Shown here: positions 26,850-39,208 of the stretch, piece after piece | How positions within the stretch are numbered: the first letter of the stretch is position 1 | How the letters are laid out: each line of letters opens with the position of its first letter | NCBI GenBank assembly: GCA_036365515.1 | Contig: CM070876.1 | Coordinates: forward strand, 173,625,978 to 173,689,977 | DNA length: 64,000 nucleotides | Reading direction: 5' to 3' | Source of the DNA: Torymus aiolomorphi | Lineage: Eukaryota; Arthropoda; Insecta; Hymenoptera; Torymidae | Notes under the pieces: model-generated | The model's database searches: none | What the model saw: the letters and a program-made list of their open reading frames with translations, nothing else | What the model was told of the DNA's origin: nothing | Translations under genes and position numbers: made by a program

Positions 26850-26960
26850 TAAAATTCTTGCACACCCATTTAAACGTATATATAGCGCGGTCGTCCCTCA
26901 GGTTTCTTCTACATTTGGACAGATACTTGCCTTCGGAGCGCTCCCGCGCTCCATGATCTT
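26850..26960 (+). repeat. Dispersed repeat family A, copy 2
   Basis: Collinear with 12105-12205: CACACCCATTT, GCGGTCG, CTTCTACAT, then ACTTGCCTTCGGAGCGCTCC. Confidence 0.65.
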
Positions 26961-28370
26961 ATTCTCAAATCCGTTAAACATTCTAAAATGTCAATTTTTT
27001 TTTTAAATGCTTCCTAACGCAGTTATCGGTTATCCGCACACCCAAACAGTCGGGTATAGGACGGCGATGAACGACATAATGTGCTTGTATGCAACATCAT
27101 TTTTCAAATATCTGTGGTGATATTGAAAAAGGGCTTAAGTCCAATTAAAAAAAAAAGAGTTATAGTATTTTTTGCATTGCATGCGATCCATTGTGTCATC
27201 TAGGTACATATTAGAACCTACTGATAAATTTCTTTAAAAGAAATACATAGTTTTAAAAAGAGACTGTCCATTTGATTCTATTGCGTTCTAACGTGTAAAT
27301 CGTATGATTCTCGTAAACTTCGTAAGTGACTTCACCACAGATATTACTTCTCTCCAAAATTTATAATAGTCTAACTGTTATTATAGCTTTATTTTTAGGG
27401 AATGTTGGTAGAAACAGCTTCTCCGTCAAACTTATTAAATCATTTACTCTAGTGAAATATGTCTTGCATCGAATTATCAAAGTAGAAAATAAAGACTTGA
27501 ATAAAAAAAAAATATTAACTTGTTTCAAAGTAATTTAATTTCAAACGAAAATGCATCAAAAGATGCGCAAAGACAGAGCTGCGCATCTCGGCGAGCGATT
27601 AATTACAGTGCATTTTCATAGCTCAACTTTGAATTAGCATAGCTTTGGAAAAAGTAGATAATTTTCCATTACGAAAAAAGCAAATGAAAGTCCCTCTTCT
27701 GTAGGTTTATTTCTTATTTACATAATTTCCTACGAGCTTATCAAAAATAAATTCACCAACAGTTTTTAAAAATTCCTCATAATTTTCAAATAATACCAAA
27801 GCCATACACCCACCTGGTAAGTGATTATCAGAGATGCTCCAAAATGTGTAAATGCAACCGTAGAAATTTGTGATTTGCAAGTTCGATTATGTTAGCACCG
27901 AAATGCCTCATTTGATTCTAAATATTAAAAGGAAATGTTACAGTGCAGACTACCTATTTTCCGAAATTTTTATTTTACATAAGCTAACGGATAAAGTTCA
28001 AAGAAAAAACGAAAAAGTTGTGAGAATCGCCGGACGCGTCCAGCACAGTAGTATACTGAAAAAATAAAACAGGAAATCTTTACGACTTGCCGTAAACGTT
28101 GTCAAACATAAAACTTCGCACCACGACAGTTTGTTCTAGATGCAATAAGGAATAACTCTTAGATTATAAGTAATTATACAGTAAGATAACCAATGCTACT
28201 GGACTCTCGACATCCAGTAAGTTACAATATTTATTTTGTCGTTACTGCATTGTTTTCTGTTTAACAATGCCTATAACTTATATTTTATTATTTAGATATA
28301 TTTTAATGGCAACTTGAAATCTAAAAATGTAGCAAAAATAAAAACACTTAAAAGTTAGTGTTAGAGTGTT

Positions 28371-28534
28371 TAACCCTGGTTTTAAACTGCAGTAAAGATT
28401 TGGAATTGTCCGATACCAAAATCCGGGAAGAATCCAGATAAGAAAAGAAAAGTCTTGAAGGTTTTTTTCTGAACCTTTCCGGATTTTGGAACCGGACTTT
28501 TTCGAATCCTTATAAGAATATTTTAACCAGGGTA
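28371..28534. mobile_element. 164-bp hairpin MITE-like element
   Basis: The ends read ACCCTGGTTTTAAA and TTTTAACCAGGGT. The inner arms also pair over AATCCGG and TTCCGGATTTTGG segments. TA dinucleotides flank the palindrome. No coding capacity. Confidence 0.55.
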
Positions 28535-29492
28535 GAAAAGTAAAATTTGTAATACAATATTATGCCCATTGTGGTAAGCATTTGTAAAAAAAATGGGGGC
28601 CCAACCAACTCAAAGTACAAAACAATGAAGGCAGTGTTTGACAGTTTGCAGATGTTCAGAACACGCACGTCTCTGTTGGTCCCGAGCGCCGAGTAGAAAG
28701 GCTATAATCCTTTTTTTATGGCTTCGTCTCGTCACTTTTCCGGATTAGAGGGAAATCCAAAAGAGGGCGAATCGACGAGCAGAGAGTTTCTACTATAGCG
28801 TTTATAACGAGCACATCCAACTATACAAATTGAATTCTATCGATTTAATGACTTATAAGTATTGATTAAAACCTTTCAAATAGTTGGTTACACTTTAAAC
28901 TTTAGCGTGTAACTTATATAACAATAAAATTATATAACAATAAACAAGTGGCTTTGCTTTACAACTTCTATAATAAGTTATTATTATCAATTTCGACAAT
29001 ATAATATAAGCACGTACTGCAATCTACACGAGTATTAAATTTCGAAATCGTAACAATATATTAATATGCTTTCCCAAAGTGTATCAATAACATAAACAGC
29101 TATATATCATTCGGACTCTGATATACCTTCACGCGCCGAAAGCTGACATCCGGCTGAGGAGTAAATAATCGCGTCTTCTTAATCGTCGCTCCGATTGAGA
29201 TAATATTTCTTAGACGTGCCCCGACATAACATACACAAGTCGCAGACGCGCAATAATTATTATTTTTTACGGGTAGTACTTATCGGCGGACGCCGCGTGG
29301 CGAAAGAGATCTTTGCCGCACTTACATGCATAACAGTCGCCCGCGTCAATGCTCGTCATCTGCGCAAAAGGACGATATATATATTTATCTGCAGCGCTAT
29401 ACTAAAAAGTGGGGTATAGGAAATCGTTAGGGTGAGTAGAGAACGACGTATTATTTTGAACTAGCGTATGTGTACGACAAATTCATAATTAT
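28535..29492. other. Intergenic with a GC-richer block
   Basis: The block at about 29130-29420 is GC- and CpG-richer than its surroundings and could be a regulatory region or an unrecognised first exon. No protein is recognised. Confidence 0.35.
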
Positions 29493-30242
29493 ATATCTGT
29501 GGCTTCCCGGAATAACGACCTAACCCACTTGTACGTGTTTTCGAGAAATCGACGTTTTAAAATTTCTGTCATGACACGTCTTCATACGTAAGATCGAAAT
29601 GCGCGAGATGAGTCATAACAATGTAAACATTTACAAAGGTATCGAATATCTTTCGAACCCCACTATCAGCTGCTAGAATACATTTTTATTCTTTGTATAA
29701 ACAAACAAAACAATGCAGTTAAGTCGTTATTCCGGTAACTGTGCAGTTAAGTGGTTTAGGGAAATTGTTCAAATAAGATACGATACGAATTCTTTTTTAA
29801 ATATTCATTCGCACGCATGTGCCTCCCAACGGAATATGCGTGAAGTCAACGGAATTCGGTAAACCGAATACCGAACGTTACTCGGTTACTGTTTATGCAC
29901 ACTCGCCCCATCGCTCGGCAATCAAAGCTGTTGTGTTACCTTCTATTATCTATTACCTTTGATCTTTGTTGCTATAAAAATAGGTATGTCATAATCTGTT
30001 TATTGCGTAGTATTAACTTCAAAACGGTGCTTTTAATTAAATATAAATATTCAGTTAAGTGGTTTTTCCGGGCACAGGTGCAGTTAAGTGGTTATGCACT
30101 TAGCTGATATTTGCTCTTTGAACGCGTTTCAGATTTCCGGACCAAGTCTATATAAAGGGTAGTTAGAAGGTATAAATTCCGGTGATAACTCAATTTTGAC
30201 CCCCAAGTGGGTTAGGTCGTTATTCCTGGAAGCCACAGATAT
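29493..30242. mobile_element. Transposon family B, copy 3 (most intact)
   Basis: 750 bp. The terminal inverted repeats begin ATATCTGTGGCTTCC and end with the exact complement. It contains paired CAGTTAAGTCGTTATTCCGG and CAGTTAAGTGGTTATGCAC motifs and lacks the nested insertion seen in copy 1. There is no coding frame, so it depends on a transposase encoded elsewhere. Confidence 0.75.
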
Positions 30243-31390
30243 AAGTTCTCATCGCTTCTTTTGAGTGGATACCTTCCGAATTTTCATTATTTTTTTGCAT
30301 CGGCATGACGTGCAATATTATATTTTTTCTCTTTTGTATTCCTTACTCTTTTTTGTGCGTAACCACCAATAATCGTATCAAGCCCGCGATGTTAAAAAAA
30401 AGAACATGCACGCAAACGAGAAGGTAAGGCAAACATGAGAAGTAAAGAAAGAACTATATCAACCAGACGGTATGTTGTATAACGAAACAGGAATTTTTGT
30501 GATGAATGAATATCGATTACCATTGTATTTAATGCAAGCAGCATAATTTGAATTGAAAGACAGAGCTATACTTATTCAGCTGTGACAGTCTCGTCATGTA
30601 TGACTAACATTATTTATCGAGAAAGATTTTATACAAACCTTTCAAACAAACGTATTATCGAACGTTATAATTAATTAATAATAATTATTACTATTGTTGT
30701 TATATGATCGTTATGCGTTACGTCGATACAATGACATTAAAGAATTTAACATTACGCTAGGATCTCATCGTTTCTGCCAACGATCAATTTCGCTAATTCT
30801 AACAAAACCGTCAAGTTGAAATTTCGTAAGCAATTAACGGCTTGCTATCTCGGAGAACTTGCATTATTTCCATAGCTATTAACTACAGTGATTAAGATCC
30901 ACACAGCATAGTATAGCGTTCGTAACGTTTGTTGTGTAAAAATTAGCATACGTTGCAATTCAGTGTAGCAAAAAGTGCAAAAATACGTCGTTGACGACTA
31001 TATGCGTTTTTAGCTTTTTAGCGAAAAATATGTACAGTGGCCTTGCACATTCTAATCATTCTTTTTTTTTTTTGCGGCTCGCGAGACAGAAGTTTGGCGT
31101 GCGATGCGATTATCAATGGAAAAAGTTAACGTCGATTTGATAAAAATAATTTTGCTGCTGTTGATGGAATTGGCCAAAAAACGACAGTTGAAAGTATATA
31201 CTTATACGATGAAGAATTACCAGTAACGCTTGTGCGCCATACGTTAATCGATAAATAACTTTAACCACTTCGAAACGCTTAATCTGCAAAGTACACTATA
31301 TCAACGTAAAAATGAATTTTTAACGTACAAAGAGAAGCTCTAATTAGCAAACGTCAACTTACACACTCTACGCCTCAACACATAACGAAG

Positions 31391-31469
<79 letters not shown>

Positions 31470-31476
31470 ACTATCT
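30243..31476. other. AT-rich intergenic sequence ending in a microsatellite
   Basis: No gene is recognised. The (CA)n tract at 31393-31466 closes the stretch, directly before the foldback element at 31477. Confidence 0.5.
31393..31466. repeat. (CA)n microsatellite
   Basis: About 74 bp of uninterrupted CA. Confidence 0.95.
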
Positions 31477-32625
31477 CCCGACTGGTAGTCTGGACACTGG
31501 CTACAGTCCCATATGCAATAAACATTCCCCGGGTAAAAATGGTTGTCCCTTACGTATTTTGGCCCGCAGAATCCGAATCTGGAGGTATTTTTTCGATAAA
31601 AGTACAACATTGTTTAAACAATGATTGTTTTAACAAATAATGAAATAATTGTTTTTTGCCATACAAATATTTTTTTTCTGAAAATTTACGCTAGTTTTTG
31701 AGAAGAAAAGGTCCTTAGGTCTACCTCCGAAAAATGCAAATTGAAAATGTTATGATTTTTTGAAATTTTAATTTTTCCATTTTAAAAGTTTTATTTTTTC
31801 CATTAAAAATTATTTATTTTATAAGTTCTTTCTAAAAGTAATTATTAAAAGCTAATGATATAAATATTTGTTAATACATTTTTATTATTAAAATTCATAA
31901 TTACTGTTAAATGTAATATTAATTTAACGTAGGTAAATGTGATTAATAGATATCAAATCTTTTTTATCATAATATAACTGATAATAGTCAATTTTAAATA
32001 CGTAAAAACGTAACTTTTCCATGCAAATATACGAAGTTGCGTTATTTAATAATTTGTACATTATTTCGTTAAAAAATGAAATAGTATTAATAGTATTAAG
32101 AGTAAATCGAAAAATGTTGTTAAATAGAAAAAGTCGTATATTTCGAGAAAAACATGTTTAATATGGCTTATTTGTTTATAACTAAAATATATAGTTAGCT
32201 AGGAAAAAATATGCTACTTAGGTATTTAAATATGGTTATTCAAAGTATAATGATGTCATATAAATTTGAATTTTTTTTAACAAGATGAATGCAATTGGTT
32301 TTACACTAGCTAAAATTGCTTAAAAATGGAAAAATTAGAATTTCAAAAAATAATAACATTTTCCATTTGCATTTTTGGAAGCTGGAGTAAAGGACCGTTT
32401 CTTCTTAAAATAGCGTAAATTTTCAGAAAAAAATACTTGGATTGCAAAAACCAATTATTTCGTTATTTGTTTAAACAAACGTTTAAACAATGTTGTACCA
32501 CTTTTATCGAAAAAACCACCTCCAGATTCGGATTTTGCGGGTCAAAATACATAAGGGACAATCATTACTTTTTCCCCGGGAAATGTTTATTACATACGGG
32601 ACTGTAGCCAGCGTCCGGACTATGG
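31477..32625. mobile_element. 1.15-kb foldback element with roughly 300-bp inverted arms
   Basis: Left-arm blocks (GTAGTCTGGACACTGGCTACAG, a CCCCGGG block, CAGAATCCGAATCTGGAGGT, GTACAACATTGTTTAAAC, AAAATTTACGCTA) recur in inverted order near the right end (CTGTAGCCAGCGTCCGGAC, and so on). The arms are about 85-90% similar by eye. The AT-rich centre has no coding frame. The class is unassigned. Confidence 0.7.
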
Positions 32626-33945
32626 GTATCGACCGCGTACACACGGAATAAGATCGATCTTCCCGCACTCGCGTCTATTGTCGTCGGCGCGGGCTCACGA
32701 GAGGTAAACATTCGGGACCACGTGACAATGCCATATATACTGTACTTATAACGTTATCAGTTATACAAGATAGATATAAGTATAAGACCGCAACGCGCGC
32801 GCAGGTAAGTGAGAGCGCTCTGGCGCCTCTGGCTCTGGAGGTCAGGGGCCAGTATCTGATTTTCGCCCGCGACCTGCCGCCCCTACTCCCTTCCGCGCAC
32901 CTCATACATAAGTATTTATACAAGTATAAGTATTATACCCTATAGCTTAAAGTGGCCATCGCAGAGGCAAAGCGAAACCGTCTTCGCTCTCGCGCGGATG
33001 AGTAATCGATTTCGCCCGACTCCGGCACTGAGTATTATAAGTACGCGAGTTGAATTCTGTTGTCTCCCCGCGCACGTCGCGCGTCATGAACAGCAACGGC
33101 GCGCAGCAGGAAGTCGGCCGCGACAGAATAGGAAAAAGTAGAGCAGCAGAAGTAGTTGTAGAGTGAGATAGTGTCGCGTGTGCGCGGTGTGTTTCGCTGT
33201 TCGCTCCTACGGACGTGAGTAAGTATATTGCATATATGCTTATTTCGTTTTTACAAGGGTTCGCGTAATGATGGGGCTTACGTAACCTTAACCGGGGCGG
33301 GGGTGACTCGGTATATAAACAATGAGATTTTTCGGAGCACTGCGCTCCGATAACGGCGGACTTGTCGCCGCGCCTCACGTTGGCAGAAAAAAAAAACAAA
33401 CACGAGATTATTATACCGCCGAGCAGACGGATGATAAATAAAGTGGCAGGATTCCAATCTCGCGGTGTCTCGAGGGGGGCTGCATGTGCGATGACGACGT
33501 CGAAAAATAGCACTATATAAGTATACTTACACATACAAATTATGTGCACGCGCGTGCGCGCTATACGCGACGACGAGATAATTATTTATAATAGCGTGAT
33601 GTGCATACTGAGACCGCGCGCACGCTATGTACTGATACTGTCGTTATTCCCGTAAACGGGCGTGCTTTGGATCGTGCAAGAGGGAGGTGAAGGGGGGATA
33701 GAAAGTCTGTGCACACTGTACCTATGCACGCAGTTATATTACAGTGTGTAACCTTCGCTGCGCTGCGTAGCCCAAACATCGTTATCGCGCGGGCGGGCGC
33801 GCGCTTCGTTTATCGGCGGGCTGTAATGAAATATATACCACCTCGGAGAGGCGGGCTGCAAATCGCGACGCATTGGAGTGTCTCTGACGCGACGAAGACG
33901 CCTACTGTAATAACGTCTCATCTTCTTGTTCTTGTTCTTCTTCAG
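32626..33945 (+). promoter_or_regulatory. HSL promoter, untranslated first exon and intron
   Basis: A GC- and CpG-rich block, unlike its surroundings. A donor GGAC|gtgagt at 33214/33215 and an acceptor with a long pyrimidine tract (ttcttcttcag) ending at 33945 define a likely untranslated first exon ending at 33214 and a 731-bp intron. GATA-like motifs occur near 32755-32775. The transcription start is not visible. The short frames on both strands here lack domains. Confidence 0.45.
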
Positions 33946-33963
33946 ATGCGCTCGACGATGTAG
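33946..33963 (+). promoter_or_regulatory. Upstream open reading frame in the HSL leader
   Basis: The predicted second leader exon opens with a six-codon frame, ATG CGC TCG ACG ATG TAG. If the exon begins at 33946 as predicted, this start lies 173 bases before the HSL ATG and could reduce its translation. Confidence 0.3.
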
Positions 33964-34118
33964 AGCGGCGTCCGAGGCAGTCGTCGAGCTACCAGCGCAA
34001 GGCAAACAAGTGCGAGCGGCGGGACTGCAGCGAGTACTTACAAGGACCGGTGCGGCTGCAGAGTACGGGAAAAGGAGGAGGAGTTTTATTGAGCTCTGTT
34101 TTGGGCCTACGTTGTCAA

Positions 34119-37100
34119 ATGTCAGGGGATGACGTCGCGGCTGGCAGCAGCAGTAGCTCTGGGCAACAGAATGACACCCATTATGAGGAGCTGGAGCCAC
34201 CCTCCTGGGCTGCCTTACGAGAGCTCTGCACCATCTGCCTGGAGCACTTTGGCTCCCACCAGGATGAGAGCAGCCTAAGGATCAAGGGGGCGATACAAGT
34301 AGTGCTTGACACCCTTGTCACTGTCAGGCCTCTTTATGCTGATATTACTAGGATTGCCCCCTTGTTTGACTTCGACGAGGATACGCCGGGCAATGGCTAC
34401 AGGAGTTTCCTGTTCCTGGTGGACAAGGCTATAGTGCACATCGGATCTGTCTGCAGGGAGATGCATAGTCAAAAGGATTCGGTACTCTTCAGGAAGACCA
34501 ATTACATGAAGTTAGTGTGTAATTTAAATTGATTGAGATTAAAAGTAAGAGATAACATTTTTGACGTCATTTGAGGGTGATTGTGTTCATTAGTTTTTGT
34601 AATGTTTTTGTGCAACAAATAATGTTCATGAAAAAGTATTAATAGTCATATTTATATATAGTTGCATTAAGTTGAAATTTACTATTTTCTAAAACTGCCA
34701 CTAGATGATTAAAAAAATACTTATTCATTTTAAAAATTGCAAAATGAAATATTTATAACAATTATTTTATTCTATTATTAGGGAAATGGAAGCTTGCTCT
34801 CAGCTATTGGCATCGCTTTGTACATGCTTGCAACATATGAAAACACTTTATTCATGGCGAGAGCCTATGGAAAATGGACAATATTCACTCTTTCCCTCAG
34901 AAGAGCATAGCCCCCAAGAGCTCCTTAACCAGGCTGAAAACATTAATCAGTATTGTTTTTATGGTAGATGTCTAGGTTTTCAGGTAATTAATCAGTCAAG
35001 TTTTTATAAGCCTCTGATAAAAAAGACATATGTTATCATCTGCTCTGCTCTCTAGAAGCTCTAGCTCAGAAAAAGACAAAAACATTTCTTTATGCAAATC
35101 ATCATTCTGCAATTGCATAAAATGTATTTAATAGTTTAATTGCATCTTTTTTTTTCTAGTTTTGCACTAGTATGAAAACTATTTTAAAAGTAGTGACCGT
35201 TGGTATGGCATCCTTTAGTGAAGTTTTTTATGCAAATGGTACTTTATTGGGAAGGGCCACCAATTCCCTTCAATATGTGGTTGATCCTGAAGCTAGAGCT
35301 CGCAGAATAGTCACTATATCTCAGCATGCAGACATTTCATTTTGTCAAGCATTCTGGCACTTAAATGAGAGTGGTAAGTTCTTATACATTATCAAATAAT
35401 TGATAATTTATCTTAAATTTATCAAGATATGTGACACGTGTTGTATTTAAATGACTGTACATCTTTTAGATTACAAATTATATAATAAAATCAAACTGTA
35501 AATAAACCAAAACGCGATAAATTTTATTATTATAATTATGTAATAATTACATAAATAATGAATAACGTTACATAAATAATAAAATCTATATTTTGAAAAA
35601 TAAAAAACTATATGGACAAAATTTTATTTCAGACTTATTATTAAGTCTTCCACAAATGGTGATGCCGACGTTAGCTATAAATCAATTGATATCTATACCG
35701 CCAGAAGAAATGGAGCATCCAAGTCTTAGTGGTAAACCAGTCAAAATACCTGTTCCTAATAGTCATATAGGCAAGAAGCCAATTCACGTCAGGTTACTAA
35801 GTTCTAAACGTAGAATAGGCATGGTGAGTCTATAATAAAAACTAATTTTCCCTTTTACCAATATTTGCATTATTACCTGTGCCTAGTGTCTAACAATAAA
35901 TATTTTTCGACACTCCGTGCGGGAAGTTCGATTTCTCGCAGGCTCGGTAAAAAGCGTGTGCTCGAAATCGAACTTTCCACACGTCGTATCAAAAAATTCT
36001 GTACGATACATGTGCTGGAAAGAGATTCTTGTCTCGTGTGCCTTTCCACCCTCGCTTCGCACGGGTGTAAACGTCACACGAGAAAAAATCTACTTTCCCA
36101 CACTAGTGTCGTAATGTACTATTACACTTGCAGGTGGGTTCCGGTAGCGTGAAGGGTCTGTTGGCCGAGCAGAGCGACGCGCTGCTGGTCCACTGCCACG
36201 GGGGTGGTTTCGTGGCCCAAAGCTCGCGCTCGCACGAGGCCTACCTGCGCACCTGGACGACCGAGCTCGACATCCCGATCCTGAGCATTGACTACAGTCT
36301 CGCACCCGAGGCGCCTTATCCCCGCGCTGTCGAGGAGGTTCTTTATGCCTATATCTGGGCGCTGAAGCACTCAAACTCGTTACTCGGTAGCACAGCCAAG
36401 AAGATCATCTTCCTCGGTGAGCGACTCGTTTTGAGAATTAATTTCGGCTCAAAAGAAAAGTATACTAAATGGCTCATTTTGTATGAGAAGGTGATTCCGC
36501 TGGCGCTAATTTGCAATTGGTAACGGCTTTGAGATGCCTCGAGCTGGACATCAGACCACCCAATGGTATTTTCATGGCTTACTGCCCGGTAGTGGTAGAT
36601 TTCATTCCGTCTCCCGCTCGCCTGCTATGCCTCGGCGATCCAATTCTGCCGTTCGGTTTCATGATGCGATGCTTGAAGGCCTACGCGGTTACGGATCCGA
36701 AGAAGGACGAATGGTAAAGTTTGTAGAATACTCGTGGCGTGATGGATTCTAGTATCTTTCATACTTAATTCAAGTTCATACATTTTTCTAGGGAAAATCA
36801 GCCAACAGATGAACTTGTTGAACTTGATAAGTCGGATACCGAGTCATTCGCAGAAGTGAGCGAGAGTGACCTGATTGCTTTGGCTTTGAGCCCAACTGGC
36901 GATGAGGACCAAAACGCACAAAAGCTAGCTTCTCTGCCATCCGATTCGACTCTGAATTCCGTCAGTTTGACCGAAGTTGATTTAATTCAAGGTTAGTGCA
37001 TATATTTAATCTTCTTTATTAGGATGAAGCACCAATAATGAAACGTTTTAAAAGCATTCGTTCGTTCCATTATCTTCATTATAAATGCTTTGTTATTCGC

Positions 37101-37801
37101 ATAAGGTGATGACAATTTATTAGAAGAAACAAAGTCTCAAGAGTACATAAAACGATTTCTAGATATGTACAAAAACTCAAAACTTGGATCTTCAGTACCA
37201 ATTTTAAATAGTGCCAAGAGCGGGGAGACTAATGAAGTAGGCGATACAAAGCCCTGGTCCCTCTTCGGCTGGAACTGGCAAAGAGACAATAATAAAACAC
37301 CGAGGCATTTGCCGACCGAAGGTGGCAGAAATCCTTCCGAGGAATTCGCATTTACAGTGCCCAAGGATCCATACCTGAGCCCGTACAGGGCTTCCAATTC
37401 ACTGCTGAAGAGGTTACCACCAGTCAAAATAGTTGTGAGTATTTAATTTAAGAAAAACTAAGTATTAAGACCCAGTACTAAGTTATGTACTCTTTTTAGA
37501 GTAAAATTTAATTTTCAGTCAAAAATTTTATTCTTTTAGACTGTAAACTTAGATCCATGCTTAGATGACTGTGTAATGTTTGCAAGAAAACTTAAGTATC
37601 TCGAAAAAAACGTCACTTTGGATATCTTAAGTGGATTACCTCATGGCTTTCTCAATCTTGTAGTGGTAGGTATTTTGCCATATTGTATCTTTTATACGAA
37701 AATATGTTTAATCATTTTTACAATTTTTCAAGGCCTCAAAGGAAGCACATGAAGGTTCATTAGTATGTGTCAAGAGAATACGCGAACTGCTGGAAACGTA
37801 A
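34119..37801 (+). CDS. Hsl: Hormone-sensitive lipase
   Basis: Neutral lipase of the HSL family that hydrolyses di- and triacylglycerol and sterol esters on lipid droplets. Ten coding exons: 34119-34510, 34782-34983, 35160-35373, 35633-35823, 36134-36416, 36491-36713, 36792-36991, 37106-37434, 37540-37665 and 37733-37801. All GT-AG sites and phases agree and give 742 residues, close to mammalian HSL. The N-terminal HSL domain has [15 protein letters not shown] and [12 protein letters not shown]. The alpha/beta-hydrolase core has HGGG (355-358, oxyanion hole), GDSAG with the nucleophile Ser430, Asp683 in LDPCLDD and His713 in LPHGF. Between Ser and Asp lies a long acidic, serine-rich insertion (about 505-675) matching the regulatory module of the family. 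The ATG at 34119 is preferred because upstream in-frame sequence starts only from a GTG. A repeat of family D sits in the intron before exon 5. Confidence 0.95.
35908..36123 (+). repeat. Dispersed repeat family D, copy 2, inside an HSL intron
   Basis: Collinear with 21171-21345 and longer by an internal segment. It begins TCGACACTCCGTGCGGGAAG and ends GTCGTAATGTACTATT, only 10 bases before the acceptor at 36133. Its inner half folds back (AAAGAGATTCTTGTCTCGTG against CACGAGAAAAAATCTACTTT). Confidence 0.75.
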
Positions 37802-39110
37802 CCAGAAGTGCCGTAAAAAATGTTGCACCTCGAGAATCGTCATTGTTGATTTTAAACCAAATGCTGAAGAAGAAAGTATATGAAGAAGAACGAAATTGAA
37901 TGGGTATAAATAGTCACCCTAACAGAATGCCAAGTTTCGTCCAATATTCACAGATTTACTAAAAATGGCAGAAATTCTCTTGCTTTAATTTCGAAATTTT
38001 TTACCATTTACAAATAACGCTTTTATAATCTATAATAAGAACGAAATCAATTTTTGCACAAAAGATTTTGTCTTTCTTATAGCACTGAGATAAACAATCC
38101 ACATGCTGATTGCGGGTCCAACCCAACTCGATCTTGCAATTTTCTTTTTTTTTTTTACTATAATGCATTGCTTTTTAGAGATTTTTGTAGTAATTTTATG
38201 AACTTTAAAAAACATTTTACTCTTATTGCGTTTCCTTGTCTGCATTAAATTCAAATACATTTTTATAATTGTATTGAATTCGAAAGGCTGTGTATTATGA
38301 AAAATTTGTTCAATGTTTTTATGCTAATTATATTAATTTAAGTCGAAATGTTGCAATAAGAGCTGTATAAATAATTTTATTTCAAGGGAATGTCCGAATC
38401 AATTACAGATTCCTAAATCGAAGTTTTAATTATTTAAATTTATTTAAAAGTTTTGTGAACTTATTGCAGCCATTCTCTATTTGCAATGATTTGGGAAATA
38501 TTTGGATGACTTAAAGAATTAGTAAAAATAAAAAATTAAAAAAGAATAACGTAAAATGCTAAAATGTAGGTAACTACGTAATTCTGTATAAGCTCCAACA
38601 TATTAATAATTATTGAAAACAAAGAATAATTATGTTTATATATACTTTTCTTTCAGTGACTCAAAGATGGGCCTTTAAGATATAGTTATTTTGATGAATA
38701 TATAAATATTTAGAAATATAGGCAACTATTTAATTTTCTATTTTACTTGTATATAGATACATCAGAGAAATCTATTGTCTAATTTTTTTAATAAAATTAC
38801 ACTATAAAATCGTAGCACTGCTAAGCAAAAAAGAATTACAGAGAATTTCAAAGGCCTTTTATTTTTAATAATTATTGTTCGATAATGCAAAATAAAGCAG
38901 GAATTTAACAAGCTTCTGTGAATATATCCACACGTAAATACGCAGACTAGTCTTTGATGTTTAATGTAGTTATTTTATCTCCAAATACATAAAAATGTAC
39001 TGATTTTTTACATAAAATGGAAGAAAAAATGAAAACGCATATTATACCGTTTGAAGAGAAATGTATTTACATGCAATCCCAGAACAACGTTTCATAAAGA
39101 GATATGCATT
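37802..39110. other. HSL 3' untranslated region and intergenic sequence
   Basis: AT-rich without recognisable coding frames. Plus-strand AATAAA motifs at 38527-38532 and 38791-38796 are possible HSL polyadenylation signals. HSL and NAA50 converge here. Confidence 0.4.
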
Positions 39111-39116
39111 TTTATT
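39111..39116 (-). terminator. NAA50 polyadenylation signal
   Basis: AATAAA on the minus strand, about 93 bases past the NAA50 stop codon. Confidence 0.5.
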
Positions 39117-39208
39117 ATTTAATTTGTACAATAGATGGCTGAATGTCAAAGTGCGTGGTGAGAAGACTCGATGCGACGGAGGGGAAACGAATGTAGTACG
39201 ATTTATAT

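Noticed and set aside
32947..34200. Several 65-200-residue frames on both strands around the HSL promoter
   Set aside because: GC-rich, low-complexity translations without recognisable domains, overlapping the predicted HSL leader; treated as chance frames.
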